A stretch of DNA of 64,000 nucleotides from Candidatus Villigracilis affinis (GTDB lineage Bacteria > Chloroflexota > Anaerolineae > Anaerolineales > Villigracilaceae), in assembly GCA_016718275.1 (NCBI GenBank), contig JADKEA010000019.1, positions 310,001 through 374,000 of the forward strand, in the 5' to 3' direction. Positions 27,441-35,924 of the stretch are shown here, piece by piece. The first letter of the stretch is position 1, and each line of letters starts with the position of its first letter. The notes beneath the pieces are model-generated. The model saw nothing but the letters and a program-made list of their open reading frames with translations, had not been told where the DNA came from and did not search any database. The position numbers and the translations under genes are program-made.

Positions 27441-27857
27441 ATGAATACCAGGTCTGAAGTATCGATATTAAGGCTCTACATGTTGCGAGCGATGTATGCG
27501 TTCATGGCTATTGGGTTGGCAATCTATAAATTGCCCGCGATTTTCAACCCTCCTGCAAACTTGTCGACCATGGGCAGCGTTGTGCTCAGTGTGCTCGCTG
27601 GGCTGGCGCTCTTGGCAGGGGTAGGAATTCATCGCCCACTCAAGATGCTGCCACTGCTGTTCTTCGAGTTTCTGTGGAAGGCTGTCTGGGTTCTGGCGTT
27701 CGCGCTTCCCCAATGGTCTGCCGGGCAGTTAGCTCCGGACGCTCAAGAGGTACTGATCAACAACCTCGTGGGTATTGTGTTGGTTCCACTTGTGATGCCC
27801 TGGGGTTATGTCTTCAATCATTACCTGAAGGCGCCCGGCGATCCGTGGAGGAAGTAG
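27441..27857 (+). CDS. Small membrane protein, unknown function
   Basis: 138 residues from ATG 27441; an in-frame upstream start at 27282 would run through the terminator and promoter. About four hydrophobic segments are seen (YAFMAIGLAIYKLPAIF, VVLSVLAGLALLAGVGI, FLWKAVWVLAFAL, NNLVGIVLVPLVMPWGYVF). It has a DoxX-like size and layout but no motif I can name. First gene behind promoter copy A. Confidence 0.75.
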   Translation: MNTRSEVSILRLYMLRAMYAFMAIGLAIYKLPAIFNPPANLSTMGSVVLSVLAGLALLAGVGIHRPLKMLPLLFFEFLWKAVWVLAFALPQWSAGQLAPDAQEVLINNLVGIVLVPLVMPWGYVFNHYLKAPGDPWRK

Positions 27858-27907
27858 ATATCCCGAAATTCGAAACCTATTTTATGAATTCAAAAGGAGA
27901 AAAATAA

Positions 27908-28639
27908 ATGAACGCCAAAGGAAAGAATTCGATCAAAGAGAGCAAGACAAAAATGACCGCATCCACTCTCATGCGGCTGGCAGGTTTATCGGCAATGCTG
28001 GCAGGACTATGCATGGTCATCATGGGGTTGTTTCATCCCGTGAACATCCCTGAAGCCGTTACCACTACCACCTGGGTGAATGTCCACATCGCCGCGACTG
28101 CCATGAGCTTCTTTGGACTGTTTGGCATGGCAGGGCTGTATGCCCGGCAGGCAGAAAAGTCCGGTTGGCTGGGGCTGACGGGCTTTGTCTTGATGAGCCT
28201 CTGGTTTGGGATCGTTATGCCCTTTTCCTTCATGGAAGCATTTATCCTGCCTCGTCTTGCCACTGTACTACCGGAGTTTGTGGCAGGCTTCCTTGGGATG
28301 TTTACCGGCGTCCCCAGCAAAGTTGAACTCGGAATCCTCCCAACACTGTGGAATCTATCAGGACCCATGTTTATCCTGGGACCCCTACTGTTTGGAATTG
28401 CTACGTTCCGTGCCGGTGTCCTGCCTCGCTGGGCGGGTGGTCTGCTTGCCTTTGGCGCCTTGTTAATTCCCGTAGGCGCAATGGTCCCTGCAGAGTACCA
28501 ACCTGAGGTCGCATTGCTGACGATCGCATTGGCTTTGACGTGGCTGGGATACGCGCTCTTTTCCGAACGCCGCGAGAGATCATCGGAAGTCGTGCCGGGC
28601 AAGGTAAGCTCGCAGCTTAGCCAAACCGAAGCCAAGTAA
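27908..28639 (+). CDS. Multi-pass membrane protein, paralogue of the 28875 gene
   Basis: 243 residues, about seven hydrophobic segments; TCAAAAGGAGAAAAATAA precedes ATG 27908. It shares LAGLSAMLAG, GLYARQAEKSGWLGL and WLGYALFSERRE with the product of 28875-29552, so the two arose by duplication. The overall layout recalls DUF4386-like membrane proteins, but I cannot name the family. Function unknown. Confidence 0.75.
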   Translation: MNAKGKNSIKESKTKMTASTLMRLAGLSAMLAGLCMVIMGLFHPVNIPEAVTTTTWVNVHIAATAMSFFGLFGMAGLYARQAEKSGWLGLTGFVLMSLWFGIVMPFSFMEAFILPRLATVLPEFVAGFLGMFTGVPSKVELGILPTLWNLSGPMFILGPLLFGIATFRAGVLPRWAGGLLAFGALLIPVGAMVPAEYQPEVALLTIALALTWLGYALFSERRERSSEVVPGKVSSQLSQTEAK

Positions 28640-28655
28640 ATTCGCGAGAGACATT

Positions 28656-28696
28656 ACACAAGGGACAAGCGCCGTAGGATTGCTTGTCCCTTGTGT
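28656..28696 (+). terminator. Strong hairpin between paralogues
   Basis: A perfect 15-bp stem ACACAAGGGACAAGC/GCTTGTCCCTTGTGT with an 11-base loop, 17 bases after the stop. There is no T-tract, but the stem is strong enough to protect or end the upstream message. Confidence 0.6.
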
Positions 28697-28737
28697 ACTT
28701 AATTGCCACCTAATCGATCGTTCCCGTCCTCCATAAA

Positions 28738-28874
28738 TCCCCACCCGAAATCCCCACATCTGGGGAAGACATCTCCCCACATTGATTTGTATATTGTCAT
28801 CAATCAAACCCAAACAGGCAGCGATGCCGGGTATCAACCCTAACACTTATCTTACTGGTTCTAAAGGAGACAAA
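28738..28874 (+). promoter_or_regulatory. Promoter module, copy B of a duplicated region
   Basis: Same order as copy A: TCCCCACATCTGGGGA (28751-28766), AAGACA (28766-28771), 18 bp, TATATT (28790-28795), then CACTTATCTTA and AAAGGAGACAAA. The dyad, spacing and -10 are identical to copy A while the flanks differ at scattered bases, which suggests selection on the regulatory core after duplication. Confidence 0.7.
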
Positions 28875-29552
28875 ATGAAAGTGACAACCCCGAAACTCAT
28901 CCGTTGGGCAGGTTTATCCGCCGTGGTGGCAGGGATTATTTTCACGGCTATTCAGCCGACCCATCCATCTATCAATACCAGCACATTCATCATCATCACT
29001 TCCTTCAAGACCTCCATCTCAATCTTTGGTCTGCTCGGTATTACAGGGCTCTACGCCAGACAAGTGGAAGAAACCGGCTGGCTGGGTTTGGCTGGCTATC
29101 TTCTGCTAACCACCTATTATGCAGTTCAGATGTGCATTTCATTCATCGAACCCACAATCCTGCCGCTGTTGACGACCGTAGCGCCGACGTTTGTGGAAAG
29201 CGCATTGCAGTTGTCAGGTGGGACTGGGGAACCAACGAACCTTGGCGGACTCACAACAGTATATTCCCTCGCATCGATACTGTATGTCCTCGGCTCCCTG
29301 TTCTTTGGCATTGCTATGTTCCGCGCTCGCATCCTGCCGCGCGGGGCGGCTGCCCTGTTTGCCTTATCAGGACCTTTGGCGGGCACCATGTTCACGCTGC
29401 TTCCTTATCAGCTCGTCCAGTTGACATCGATACCGATAGGAGGTGCTATGGTCTGGCTGGGGTACGCCCTCTTTTCCGAACGACGAGAGAAACTGTCTGA
29501 ATCCTTGCTTGATCAGAGAATCGTTTCACAGGAACCAGGCAGTGTCGCCTGA
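28875..29552 (+). CDS. Multi-pass membrane protein, paralogue of the 27908 gene
   Basis: 225 residues from ATG 28875 (AAAGGAGACAAA upstream), about seven hydrophobic segments. Shared blocks with the 27908 product include WAGLSAVVAG, GLYARQVEETGWLGL, FFGIAMFRA-like and WLGYALFSERRE. It lacks the extra ~15-residue charged N-terminus of its paralogue. Function unknown. It is followed after 30 bases by a decayed DUF2306 gene. Confidence 0.75.
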   Translation: MKVTTPKLIRWAGLSAVVAGIIFTAIQPTHPSINTSTFIIITSFKTSISIFGLLGITGLYARQVEETGWLGLAGYLLLTTYYAVQMCISFIEPTILPLLTTVAPTFVESALQLSGGTGEPTNLGGLTTVYSLASILYVLGSLFFGIAMFRARILPRGAAALFALSGPLAGTMFTLLPYQLVQLTSIPIGGAMVWLGYALFSERREKLSESLLDQRIVSQEPGSVA

Positions 29553-29582
29553 GTACCAATAAATATTTCCAAGGAGTTTAAG

Positions 29583-30271
29583 ATGAAAGCGATCATTCAA
29601 ACTAACGGTCAAATGAAAGTACCCACGAGAAAAACCCGTACCCCGTGGTGGGTGCCCGCAGGACTGATCTTACTCAGTGTAATTCCGTTGACTTTGGCGC
29701 GATCCGCTTGAACGAATTGGCAAGCGGCGCGGAAATCACCCCAGCAAACGCACGCTTCTTTGCCTCTCCCTCGCCTGTGGTCATCCATATTATTGCAGCT
29801 CCGCGATCTATGCCTTACTGGGCGCATTCCAGTTCGTGAGCCGCCTCTGGCAGCGCGGAATCAAATGGCACCGCTGGGTTGGGCGGCTTCTGGTTCCATT
29901 TGGTCTTCTGGTTGGGCTTTCAGGGGTATGGATGACCTTGTTTATCCCTGCCCGGAAGGCGCAAGCAACCTGCTGTATGCCTTTCGGCTCCTTTTTGGAT
30001 CTGGCATGGTTCTGTCGATCATCCTGGGATACCTCTCGATCCTGCGGAAGGATGTTGATCAACACCTAGCTTGGATGACACGCGCCTATGCAATTGGGCT
30101 GGGCGCAGGTACGCAGGTATTCACGGGATGGTCGGTGCACTGATCTTTGGCAAAGTGAATGAGTTTGAAAATGCATTGCTGATGGGCGCAGCCTGGGTGA
30201 TCAATCTTGCCGTGGCTGAATGGAGCATCCGCAAGGATTCAATTAAACAAACCCGCACAGTACAAATGTAG
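29583..30271 (+). pseudogene. DUF2306-like membrane protein, multiple frameshifts
   Basis: An AAGGAG site and ATG at 29583 begin a protein whose parts lie in successive frames: ...LILLSVIPLTL, then GAIRLNELASGAEITPANARFFASP, then AIYALLGAFQF and WHRWVGRLLVPFGL, then LLYAFRLLFGSG and RAYAIGLGAGTQVF, and last ALLMGAAWVINLAVAEW. Together these make a full DUF2306 membrane protein of about 225 residues. At least three indels break it. The order and conservation of the pieces suggest recent decay or poor local sequence quality. Confidence 0.75.
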
Positions 30272-30319
30272 TTATTGGTATCAAGTTCAATTAATATTTT
30301 CAAAAATAAGGAGTCTAAA

Positions 30320-31255
30320 ATGAAAGCAATTGTAGCAACCCAATATGGTGGTCCTGAAGTTCTTCAACTCAAAGAGATCGAGAAACCGACACCCAAAGAC
30401 AATGAAATCTTGATCAAAGTCCACGCGACCACCGTCACCGCCGCGGATTTTCGAATGCGAAGTTTTACCGTCCCTGCCGCAGTATGGATCCCCGCCCGCC
30501 TTGCGTTGGGCATCACAAAACCCAGACAACCGATCTTCGGCTCTGAACTTTCCGGCGTAGTGGAAGCGGTCGGCAAAGACGTAACCCGTTTCAAGGTTGG
30601 TGACCAGGTATTCGCATCCACCCTCACAGAGAATTTTGGCGGCTACGCCGAATATAAATGTCTGCCTGAAAAGGCGATGGTGGCGATAAAACCAGCCAAT
30701 ATAACCTATAAAGAAGCCGCAGCCCTTCCAATTGGTGCGACCACAGCATTGCGCATGCTTCGGAAAGGAAATACGCTGGCAGGCGTGCGCGGACAAAAAG
30801 TCCTGATCTATGGCGCATCTGGAAGTGTCGGCACGTACGCTATACAGTTGGCAAAACATTTCGGAGCAGAAGTGACCGGGGTTTGCAGTACCGCCAATCT
30901 GGGCATGGTGAAATCGCTGGGTGCCGATCACGTCATCGATTACACAAAAGAGGATTTTTCATCCAGAGAAGAGCGATATGACGTTATCTTTGATACCCTT
31001 GCAAAATTCCCGAAATCGAAAGCATCGAAGATTCTCGCGCCGAACGGGACCTTCGTAACGATGTCCGATCTCAGCACGAAAGAGGGCATGGAAAACCTGG
31101 TCTTCATCAAAGAGCTGATCGAGGCAGGCAAGCTCAAAGTTGTCATCGACCGATGCTATCCACTGGAAGACATGGTCGAGGCACACCGCTACGTTGATGC
31201 AGGACACAAAAAGGGTAATGTTGTCATCTCAGTGGGGCAAAATAATGACAGATGA
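30320..31255 (+). CDS. NAD(P)H quinone oxidoreductase-like MDR protein
   Basis: 311 residues from ATG 30320 (AAGGAGTCTAAA upstream). It is a zinc-free medium-chain dehydrogenase/reductase: N-terminal GroES-like part with P-x-F-G-S-E-L-S-G-V-V and V-G-D-x-V-F-A, then a Rossmann domain with nucleotide loop YGASGSVG. The structural and catalytic zinc Cys clusters of alcohol dehydrogenases are absent. It probably reduces a quinone or an enone using NADPH. The next gene overlaps its last four codons. Confidence 0.88.
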   Translation: MKAIVATQYGGPEVLQLKEIEKPTPKDNEILIKVHATTVTAADFRMRSFTVPAAVWIPARLALGITKPRQPIFGSELSGVVEAVGKDVTRFKVGDQVFASTLTENFGGYAEYKCLPEKAMVAIKPANITYKEAAALPIGATTALRMLRKGNTLAGVRGQKVLIYGASGSVGTYAIQLAKHFGAEVTGVCSTANLGMVKSLGADHVIDYTKEDFSSREERYDVIFDTLAKFPKSKASKILAPNGTFVTMSDLSTKEGMENLVFIKELIEAGKLKVVIDRCYPLEDMVEAHRYVDAGHKKGNVVISVGQNNDR

Positions 31256-31553
31256 ACAAAAATCAAAACCCGAAGCGAATCAACAGACGGTCTATCAACT
31301 CAAGATCAAAGGGCATTTGGGGCCACAACGGATGAAATGGTTTGAAGGATTGACGGTCACTTTGGAGGAAGATGGCAATACCCTTTTAAGTGGAATCATG
31401 GTTGATCAGTCTGCATTGCATGGAGTATTAAAAAAAATTCGTGACTTAGGAATGCCATTGCTTGCTGTGAACCAGGTTGAACCCAAACATGTAGAGATGA
31501 AAATATCAACCAATTCAGTTAAGCAGAAACGTTCAAAAAAGGAGAAAAAATGA
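31245..31553 (+). CDS. Conserved-looking small protein, unknown function
   Basis: 102 residues from ATG 31245, overlapping the end of the oxidoreductase and overlapping the next gene by ATGA at 31550. A charged start, a central segment KIKGHLGPQRMKWFEGL with LTVTLEEDGNTLLSG, and a Lys-rich tail are seen. There is no signal peptide. The alternation of strands and helix suggests a compact ferredoxin-like fold, but I recognise no family. Coupling on both sides supports a real gene. Confidence 0.65.
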   Translation: MTDEQKSKPEANQQTVYQLKIKGHLGPQRMKWFEGLTVTLEEDGNTLLSGIMVDQSALHGVLKKIRDLGMPLLAVNQVEPKHVEMKISTNSVKQKRSKKEKK

Positions 31554-32575
31554 TGAAATGGATTGTTTGGATAATGATTGTTGTGGTAATACTGGCTTAT
31601 GGGCTCGTACACTATGCTATGTCAACAGCGTTAAGAACCGAGAACCCTGTGGGATTTGAAATAATTCAAATCCCTGATGCGGACGGACATTCCTTTCCCG
31701 CCGGTGTGTGGTATCCAACTCAGGTACAACCTAAGCCAACGACAATGTTAAGCATCGTGCTGATGGATGTAGCTCGCAATGCCCCAATTTCAGGACATGC
31801 TTTGCCATTGGTAGTCATCTCGCATGGAAACAGCGGCGGGCCTGCAAGCCATGCCGACTTAGCCCTTGCCCTTGCGAACGACGGCTATATAGTCGCAGCT
31901 CCCATGCACAGCGGTGATAACTATGCTGACCAAAGCGCTGTTGATTCACTGTCCTGGTTGAGTGGGCGCACCAAAGAACTCCATATTACCGTCGACTATA
32001 TGCTCAAGAATTGGCGAGGTCATGACCGCATCAACCCGGAACGCATCGGCGCTTTTGGTTTCTCTGCGGGCGCATTCACGGTATTGACTGCCGTCGGCGC
32101 TCAGCCAGACCTTCGCATCATAGCGAAACATTGTGTCGAGTCGCCTGAGCTTGTTTGCGATCTGCTGCGTTCCGTCAATTCTCCTTACCTGAATACCGAT
32201 ACGCCAACGATGGGAGATGCTTTTTTGCCCGACTTGAGAATTAAGGCGGCGGTCGTGGCGGCACCAGGTTTGGGATTCACAATGGTTCCGAATGGACTTG
32301 ACAATGTGCGTGTGCCAATTCAACTTTGGGGCGCCGACAACGATATCAATGTTCCGTATGCCACAAATACTAAGCTGGTTCGCGAAGCGCTTGGCTCCAG
32401 GGTTGAGTTTCATTCTGTTCCTGGCGCTGCCCATTTCTCGTTTCTCACACCCTGCGGCCTTCTGGCGCCTCCCGAAATATGCTCGGATCAAGGACAATTC
32501 GACAGGAAAGCCTTCCATAAGAATATGAATGCTAGCATCATAGCGTTCTTTGAAAAAATTATGAAAAATCCGTGA
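31550..32575 (+). CDS. Exported alpha/beta hydrolase (dienelactone hydrolase / PAF-acetylhydrolase-like)
   Basis: 341 residues; AAAAGGAGAAAAA precedes ATG 31550. An N-terminal hydrophobic helix (IVWIMIVVVILAYGLV) is followed by PLVVISHGNSGGP (oxyanion loop), nucleophile elbow GFSAGAF, an Asp in LWGADNDINVP and a His in PGAAHFSF. This order and the G-x-W-Y-P-T start resemble predicted dienelactone or platelet-activating-factor acetylhydrolase relatives. Substrate unknown. Last gene of the 30320-32575 group; the 143-bp gap after it shows no feature. Confidence 0.85.
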   Translation: MMKWIVWIMIVVVILAYGLVHYAMSTALRTENPVGFEIIQIPDADGHSFPAGVWYPTQVQPKPTTMLSIVLMDVARNAPISGHALPLVVISHGNSGGPASHADLALALANDGYIVAAPMHSGDNYADQSAVDSLSWLSGRTKELHITVDYMLKNWRGHDRINPERIGAFGFSAGAFTVLTAVGAQPDLRIIAKHCVESPELVCDLLRSVNSPYLNTDTPTMGDAFLPDLRIKAAVVAAPGLGFTMVPNGLDNVRVPIQLWGADNDINVPYATNTKLVREALGSRVEFHSVPGAAHFSFLTPCGLLAPPEICSDQGQFDRKAFHKNMNASIIAFFEKIMKNP

Positions 32576-32718
32576 TACACAAATGGATTCATAAGTCTTG
32601 TGTTGCCTTCCGATTACTGCGCGGGCACTCTAGCTTTAGCCTTGCATTCTTTATGAAAAAAGAGTTAGCCGTACAGTCTAATCACAGTTAGACATAAACA
32701 ATTAAGAAAAGGTATCTC

Positions 32719-33228
32719 ATGAATAGTCAGGCCCTCTCCCTCATTAGCGCAATCCTGATCGGACTTGGCGCAACACTCACCACCGACTTATGGGCATTGT
32801 TTCTCAAACGCGCCTTTAAGATAGCAGCGCCCAATTACTGTCTAGTTGGGCGCTGGCTCCGACACATGTCGGATGGAACTTTTAGGCATTCAAATATTGC
32901 ATCTGCACCACAAAAAAGCGCAGAATGCTTGGTTGGATGGATCGCCCACTATATAATTGGCATCACGTTCGCCATCGCTTTTGTTGCATTGGCAGGTAAC
33001 AGCTGGCTTCAGCATCCGACGCTGATTCTCGCACTCACCTTCGGGGTCGGAACGGTTCTAATGCCATTTTTCATCATGCAGCCTGCATTTGGGCTCGGGT
33101 TTGCTGCATCAAAGACGTCAAATCCGACGCAGGCGAGACTTCGCAGCTTGATGAATCATACTGCGTTTGGTATCGGTCTTTATCTGTTCGGGTTGCTAAT
33201 CAACTGGTTGTTACATGTGTATGCTTAA
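32719..33228 (+). CDS. DUF2938-like membrane protein
   Basis: 169 residues, about four helices. The family-like pattern GLGATLTTDLWAL, PNYCLVGRWLRHM, a W-I-A-H-Y-I-I-G-I-T-F-A helix and GLGFAASKT is seen in order. DUF2938 proteins are uncharacterised inner-membrane proteins. AAGAAAAGGTATCTC precedes ATG 32719; the CPBP protease gene begins 12 bases after the stop. Confidence 0.8.
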   Translation: MNSQALSLISAILIGLGATLTTDLWALFLKRAFKIAAPNYCLVGRWLRHMSDGTFRHSNIASAPQKSAECLVGWIAHYIIGITFAIAFVALAGNSWLQHPTLILALTFGVGTVLMPFFIMQPAFGLGFAASKTSNPTQARLRSLMNHTAFGIGLYLFGLLINWLLHVYA

Positions 33229-33240
33229 CAAAGGTGTCTT

Positions 33241-34077
33241 ATGTCGATTAATCCATTTCTGAATTCTGAACGCCAGTTACGCAATGGCTGGTGGATCCTT
33301 ATCTTTTTTCTTGTACTTGCTTCGATCTTGATGCCAGCTTTACTGGTTGCGCAACAAAACTCCATGGATGTCTCCATTGGGCTGCAAGCCGTTATCATTG
33401 TGATTGCTTCATGGATTTGTCAATTGCTGCGACGGAAATCATTGACTGAGCTGCTGGGAAAATTCAATATGCGTTGGCTCAAGGAATTTTGCCTGGGCGG
33501 CCTGACTGGTGCGGCGCTCATGCTTGTCCCCGCACTCATCATGTGGTTTTTGGGCTGGGTTCATTGGCAATGGAATCCCATAGGATTCTCAACTCTAATG
33601 TCAATTGTGCTGCTCTTTGTAGGAGTTGCAGCGGCAGAAGAGTTGTTGTTTCGGGGATTCATTTTTCAACGCCTCATCGCTGGTCTCGGCCAATGGCCAG
33701 CTCAATTGATATTGGCAGGGTATTTCTTGCTCACACATTTGAATAATCCGGGCATGACGGGGGATGTCAAAATTTTGGCGAGTATTAATATTTTTATTGC
33801 GTCGCTCATGTTTGGAGTAGCCTTCATTCGTACCAAAAGCCTGGCCATGCCGCTTGGTCTGCATTTTATGGCGAATTTGACACAAGGAGGTGTACTTGGT
33901 TTTGGCGTGAGTGGTACAGACCAGTCGGGCTTATTAAAACCTGTCTTTAATGAAGTTCCAGAATGGTTGACTGGTGGTCAATTTGGACTCGAAGCCAGTG
34001 TTCTTGGCTTGGTTTGCGTTGTGATTACATTTATACTGATCCAGAGATGGGACATACCAAAGGGTATTGATCCATAG
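33241..34077 (+). CDS. CPBP-family intramembrane glutamic protease
   Basis: 278 residues, about eight hydrophobic segments. Active-site motifs: A-E-E-L-L-F-R-G (E-E-x-x-x-R), LLTHLNN, and HFMAN (H-x-x-x-N). It is of the YdiL/CPBP type and only distantly like the 20434 gene. Possibly coupled with the DUF2938 protein. The following 250 bases (34078-34328) contain no recognisable gene. Confidence 0.88.
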   Translation: MSINPFLNSERQLRNGWWILIFFLVLASILMPALLVAQQNSMDVSIGLQAVIIVIASWICQLLRRKSLTELLGKFNMRWLKEFCLGGLTGAALMLVPALIMWFLGWVHWQWNPIGFSTLMSIVLLFVGVAAAEELLFRGFIFQRLIAGLGQWPAQLILAGYFLLTHLNNPGMTGDVKILASINIFIASLMFGVAFIRTKSLAMPLGLHFMANLTQGGVLGFGVSGTDQSGLLKPVFNEVPEWLTGGQFGLEASVLGLVCVVITFILIQRWDIPKGIDP

Positions 34078-34328
34078 CTGAAATAAAATCTCATACACGC
34101 TCCTCTACGTGATATACCGTGGACCTAAACTAATACCTGTATACATGATCTTCGGACGGCACCGCAAAGCCCGCTCTCAAGAATGCGCTGTGGGCACACT
34201 TCCTGCTAAATTTCCCCACACCTGTATCGGACTCTTCTTTCCTTTTTCAATCATGGAATTGGGAGAATTCGGAGTTCTGCCGTAGCGCCTTGTATGGAGT
34301 AAAATGTTTAAGGTTGCGGAGAATAAAT

Positions 34329-35903
34329 ATGCCATACAAAGTTTTCTTTGTTGAAGATGAGATCATTACCCGCGAAGGAATTCGCGATAATGTGGATTGG
34401 CAAGCTGGAGGATTTGAATTTTGTGGTGAAGCTGCTGACGGGGAAATGGCTTTGCCGCTCTTGCGCATGGCCCAGCCCGATGTATTGATTACGGATATCA
34501 AGATGCCTTTTATGGATGGCCTGCAGCTCAGTAAAATAGTAAGGGAACGCATGCCCTGGGTAAAAATAATCATTCTCAGCGGCCATGATGAATTTGAATA
34601 TGCTCAGGAAGCTATTAAACTAGGAGTTACAGATTATCTCTTAAAACCTGTCACAGTTCAAAAACTGCAAAATATCCTTCAGAAACTTACCCTGCAGTTG
34701 GATCAGGAAAGAAAAGAAAAAGAAAATCTAAAAAAACTTCAGGAACAGGTGGAAGAAAACCAGGCCATACTTCGTGAGAGGCTTCTGTTTAAATTGGTGG
34801 TGAGCGCAATTTCCCCTACAGAGGCCATCGAGAAGGGACAGATACTGGGAATTGACCTGATCGCCAGATGTTATTTGATCGTGATCTTGAAAATTGAACT
34901 GGATGATCGTACGGAAAATTATGATTATGACGAATACCAGCAGGTTCAATCTGCTGTCATCAAGTTGGCTGAAAAAAATCCAGATATCTTTGTGCTAAAA
35001 AGGGATTGGGGCGACCTGATCTTGATGATGAAAGGAAGTACACCGGAATATCTCGAAGAGGAGCGTGATCTACTCCTTGAAGAAATCGAGCAGGTAGTTG
35101 CTAAGACCCGCTATAAGGTAACCAGCGGAGTAGGGGGCTCCAAAAAACGGATTGCCGATATATACCAGTCATTTGTAGAAGCATTGGCGAATATAGAATA
35201 TGTTGCCAGTGAAAATAAAACTGAGTTACACCAGGCTGTTGAGCGGGCGGAATTGCTCAAAGTGGATAAATTGGCAGTTGAAAATTACCTGCGTCATGGC
35301 GTAAAAGACGAGTTTACCGAGTTCTTTAATGCTTATATTCGGCCATTGGGTGAAACTGCGTTGAGATCAAATCTGATCAAAAACTATATTTTCGTGGATG
35401 TTGTTTTGGCCACCGCCAAATTAGTGAACGAGCTGGGTGGGGATGTTGACGATGTGATACCGGAGTTGAATTCCATTGAAATGACCATGTCGTCCATCAA
35501 AACGATCGATCAGTTGCAGGAACAAACTTGTAATATCCTTTCCAGTGCGCTGGCCTATCGTGACAGCAAACCTAACGGGCAATATAAAACCCTGATCCGC
35601 CAGGCGAAGGAATATATCGAACACCATTACACAAATCCAGAACTGACACTTAACGATGTGGCTTCGCAGGCAAACCTGAGTGCGAGTCACTTTAGTGTTG
35701 TATTTAGCCAGGAAACCCATCAAACCTTCAAGGAATACCTGACTGAGATCCGTATCAACAAGGCAAAAGAATTGCTGCGTATGACCGCATTAAGGTCGGC
35801 CGATATCGCTTATCAGGTGGGTTATAACGACCCCCATTATTTCAGTTCGGTCTTCAAAAAAAATACAGGTTTCTCACCCATTGAATTTCGGTCACAAATT
35901 TAG
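34329..35903 (+). CDS. YesN-type response regulator (receiver plus AraC HTH)
   Basis: 524 residues from ATG 34329 (GGAGAATAAAT upstream). The receiver domain (1-120) has VEDE, phospho-acceptor Asp in LITDIKMPFMDG, and LLKPV with the conserved Lys. A long middle linker with coiled-coil (QERKEKENLKKLQEQ) and a GGDEF-like-fold stretch follows. The C-terminal AraC domain begins at about 425 (ELTLNDVASQANLSASHFS ... ADIAYQVGYNDPHYFS). It pairs with the adjacent YesM-type kinase. The probable target is the sugar importer downstream (inference). Confidence 0.92.
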   Translation: MPYKVFFVEDEIITREGIRDNVDWQAGGFEFCGEAADGEMALPLLRMAQPDVLITDIKMPFMDGLQLSKIVRERMPWVKIIILSGHDEFEYAQEAIKLGVTDYLLKPVTVQKLQNILQKLTLQLDQERKEKENLKKLQEQVEENQAILRERLLFKLVVSAISPTEAIEKGQILGIDLIARCYLIVILKIELDDRTENYDYDEYQQVQSAVIKLAEKNPDIFVLKRDWGDLILMMKGSTPEYLEEERDLLLEEIEQVVAKTRYKVTSGVGGSKKRIADIYQSFVEALANIEYVASENKTELHQAVERAELLKVDKLAVENYLRHGVKDEFTEFFNAYIRPLGETALRSNLIKNYIFVDVVLATAKLVNELGGDVDDVIPELNSIEMTMSSIKTIDQLQEQTCNILSSALAYRDSKPNGQYKTLIRQAKEYIEHHYTNPELTLNDVASQANLSASHFSVVFSQETHQTFKEYLTEIRINKAKELLRMTALRSADIAYQVGYNDPHYFSSVFKKNTGFSPIEFRSQI

Positions 35904-35924
35904 GATCTTTTGCAGGAGAAAAAC

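Noticed and set aside
28033..28635. 200-codon antisense frame over the 27908 membrane-protein gene
   Set aside because: Antisense shadow; sense gene has start site, paralogue and helices.
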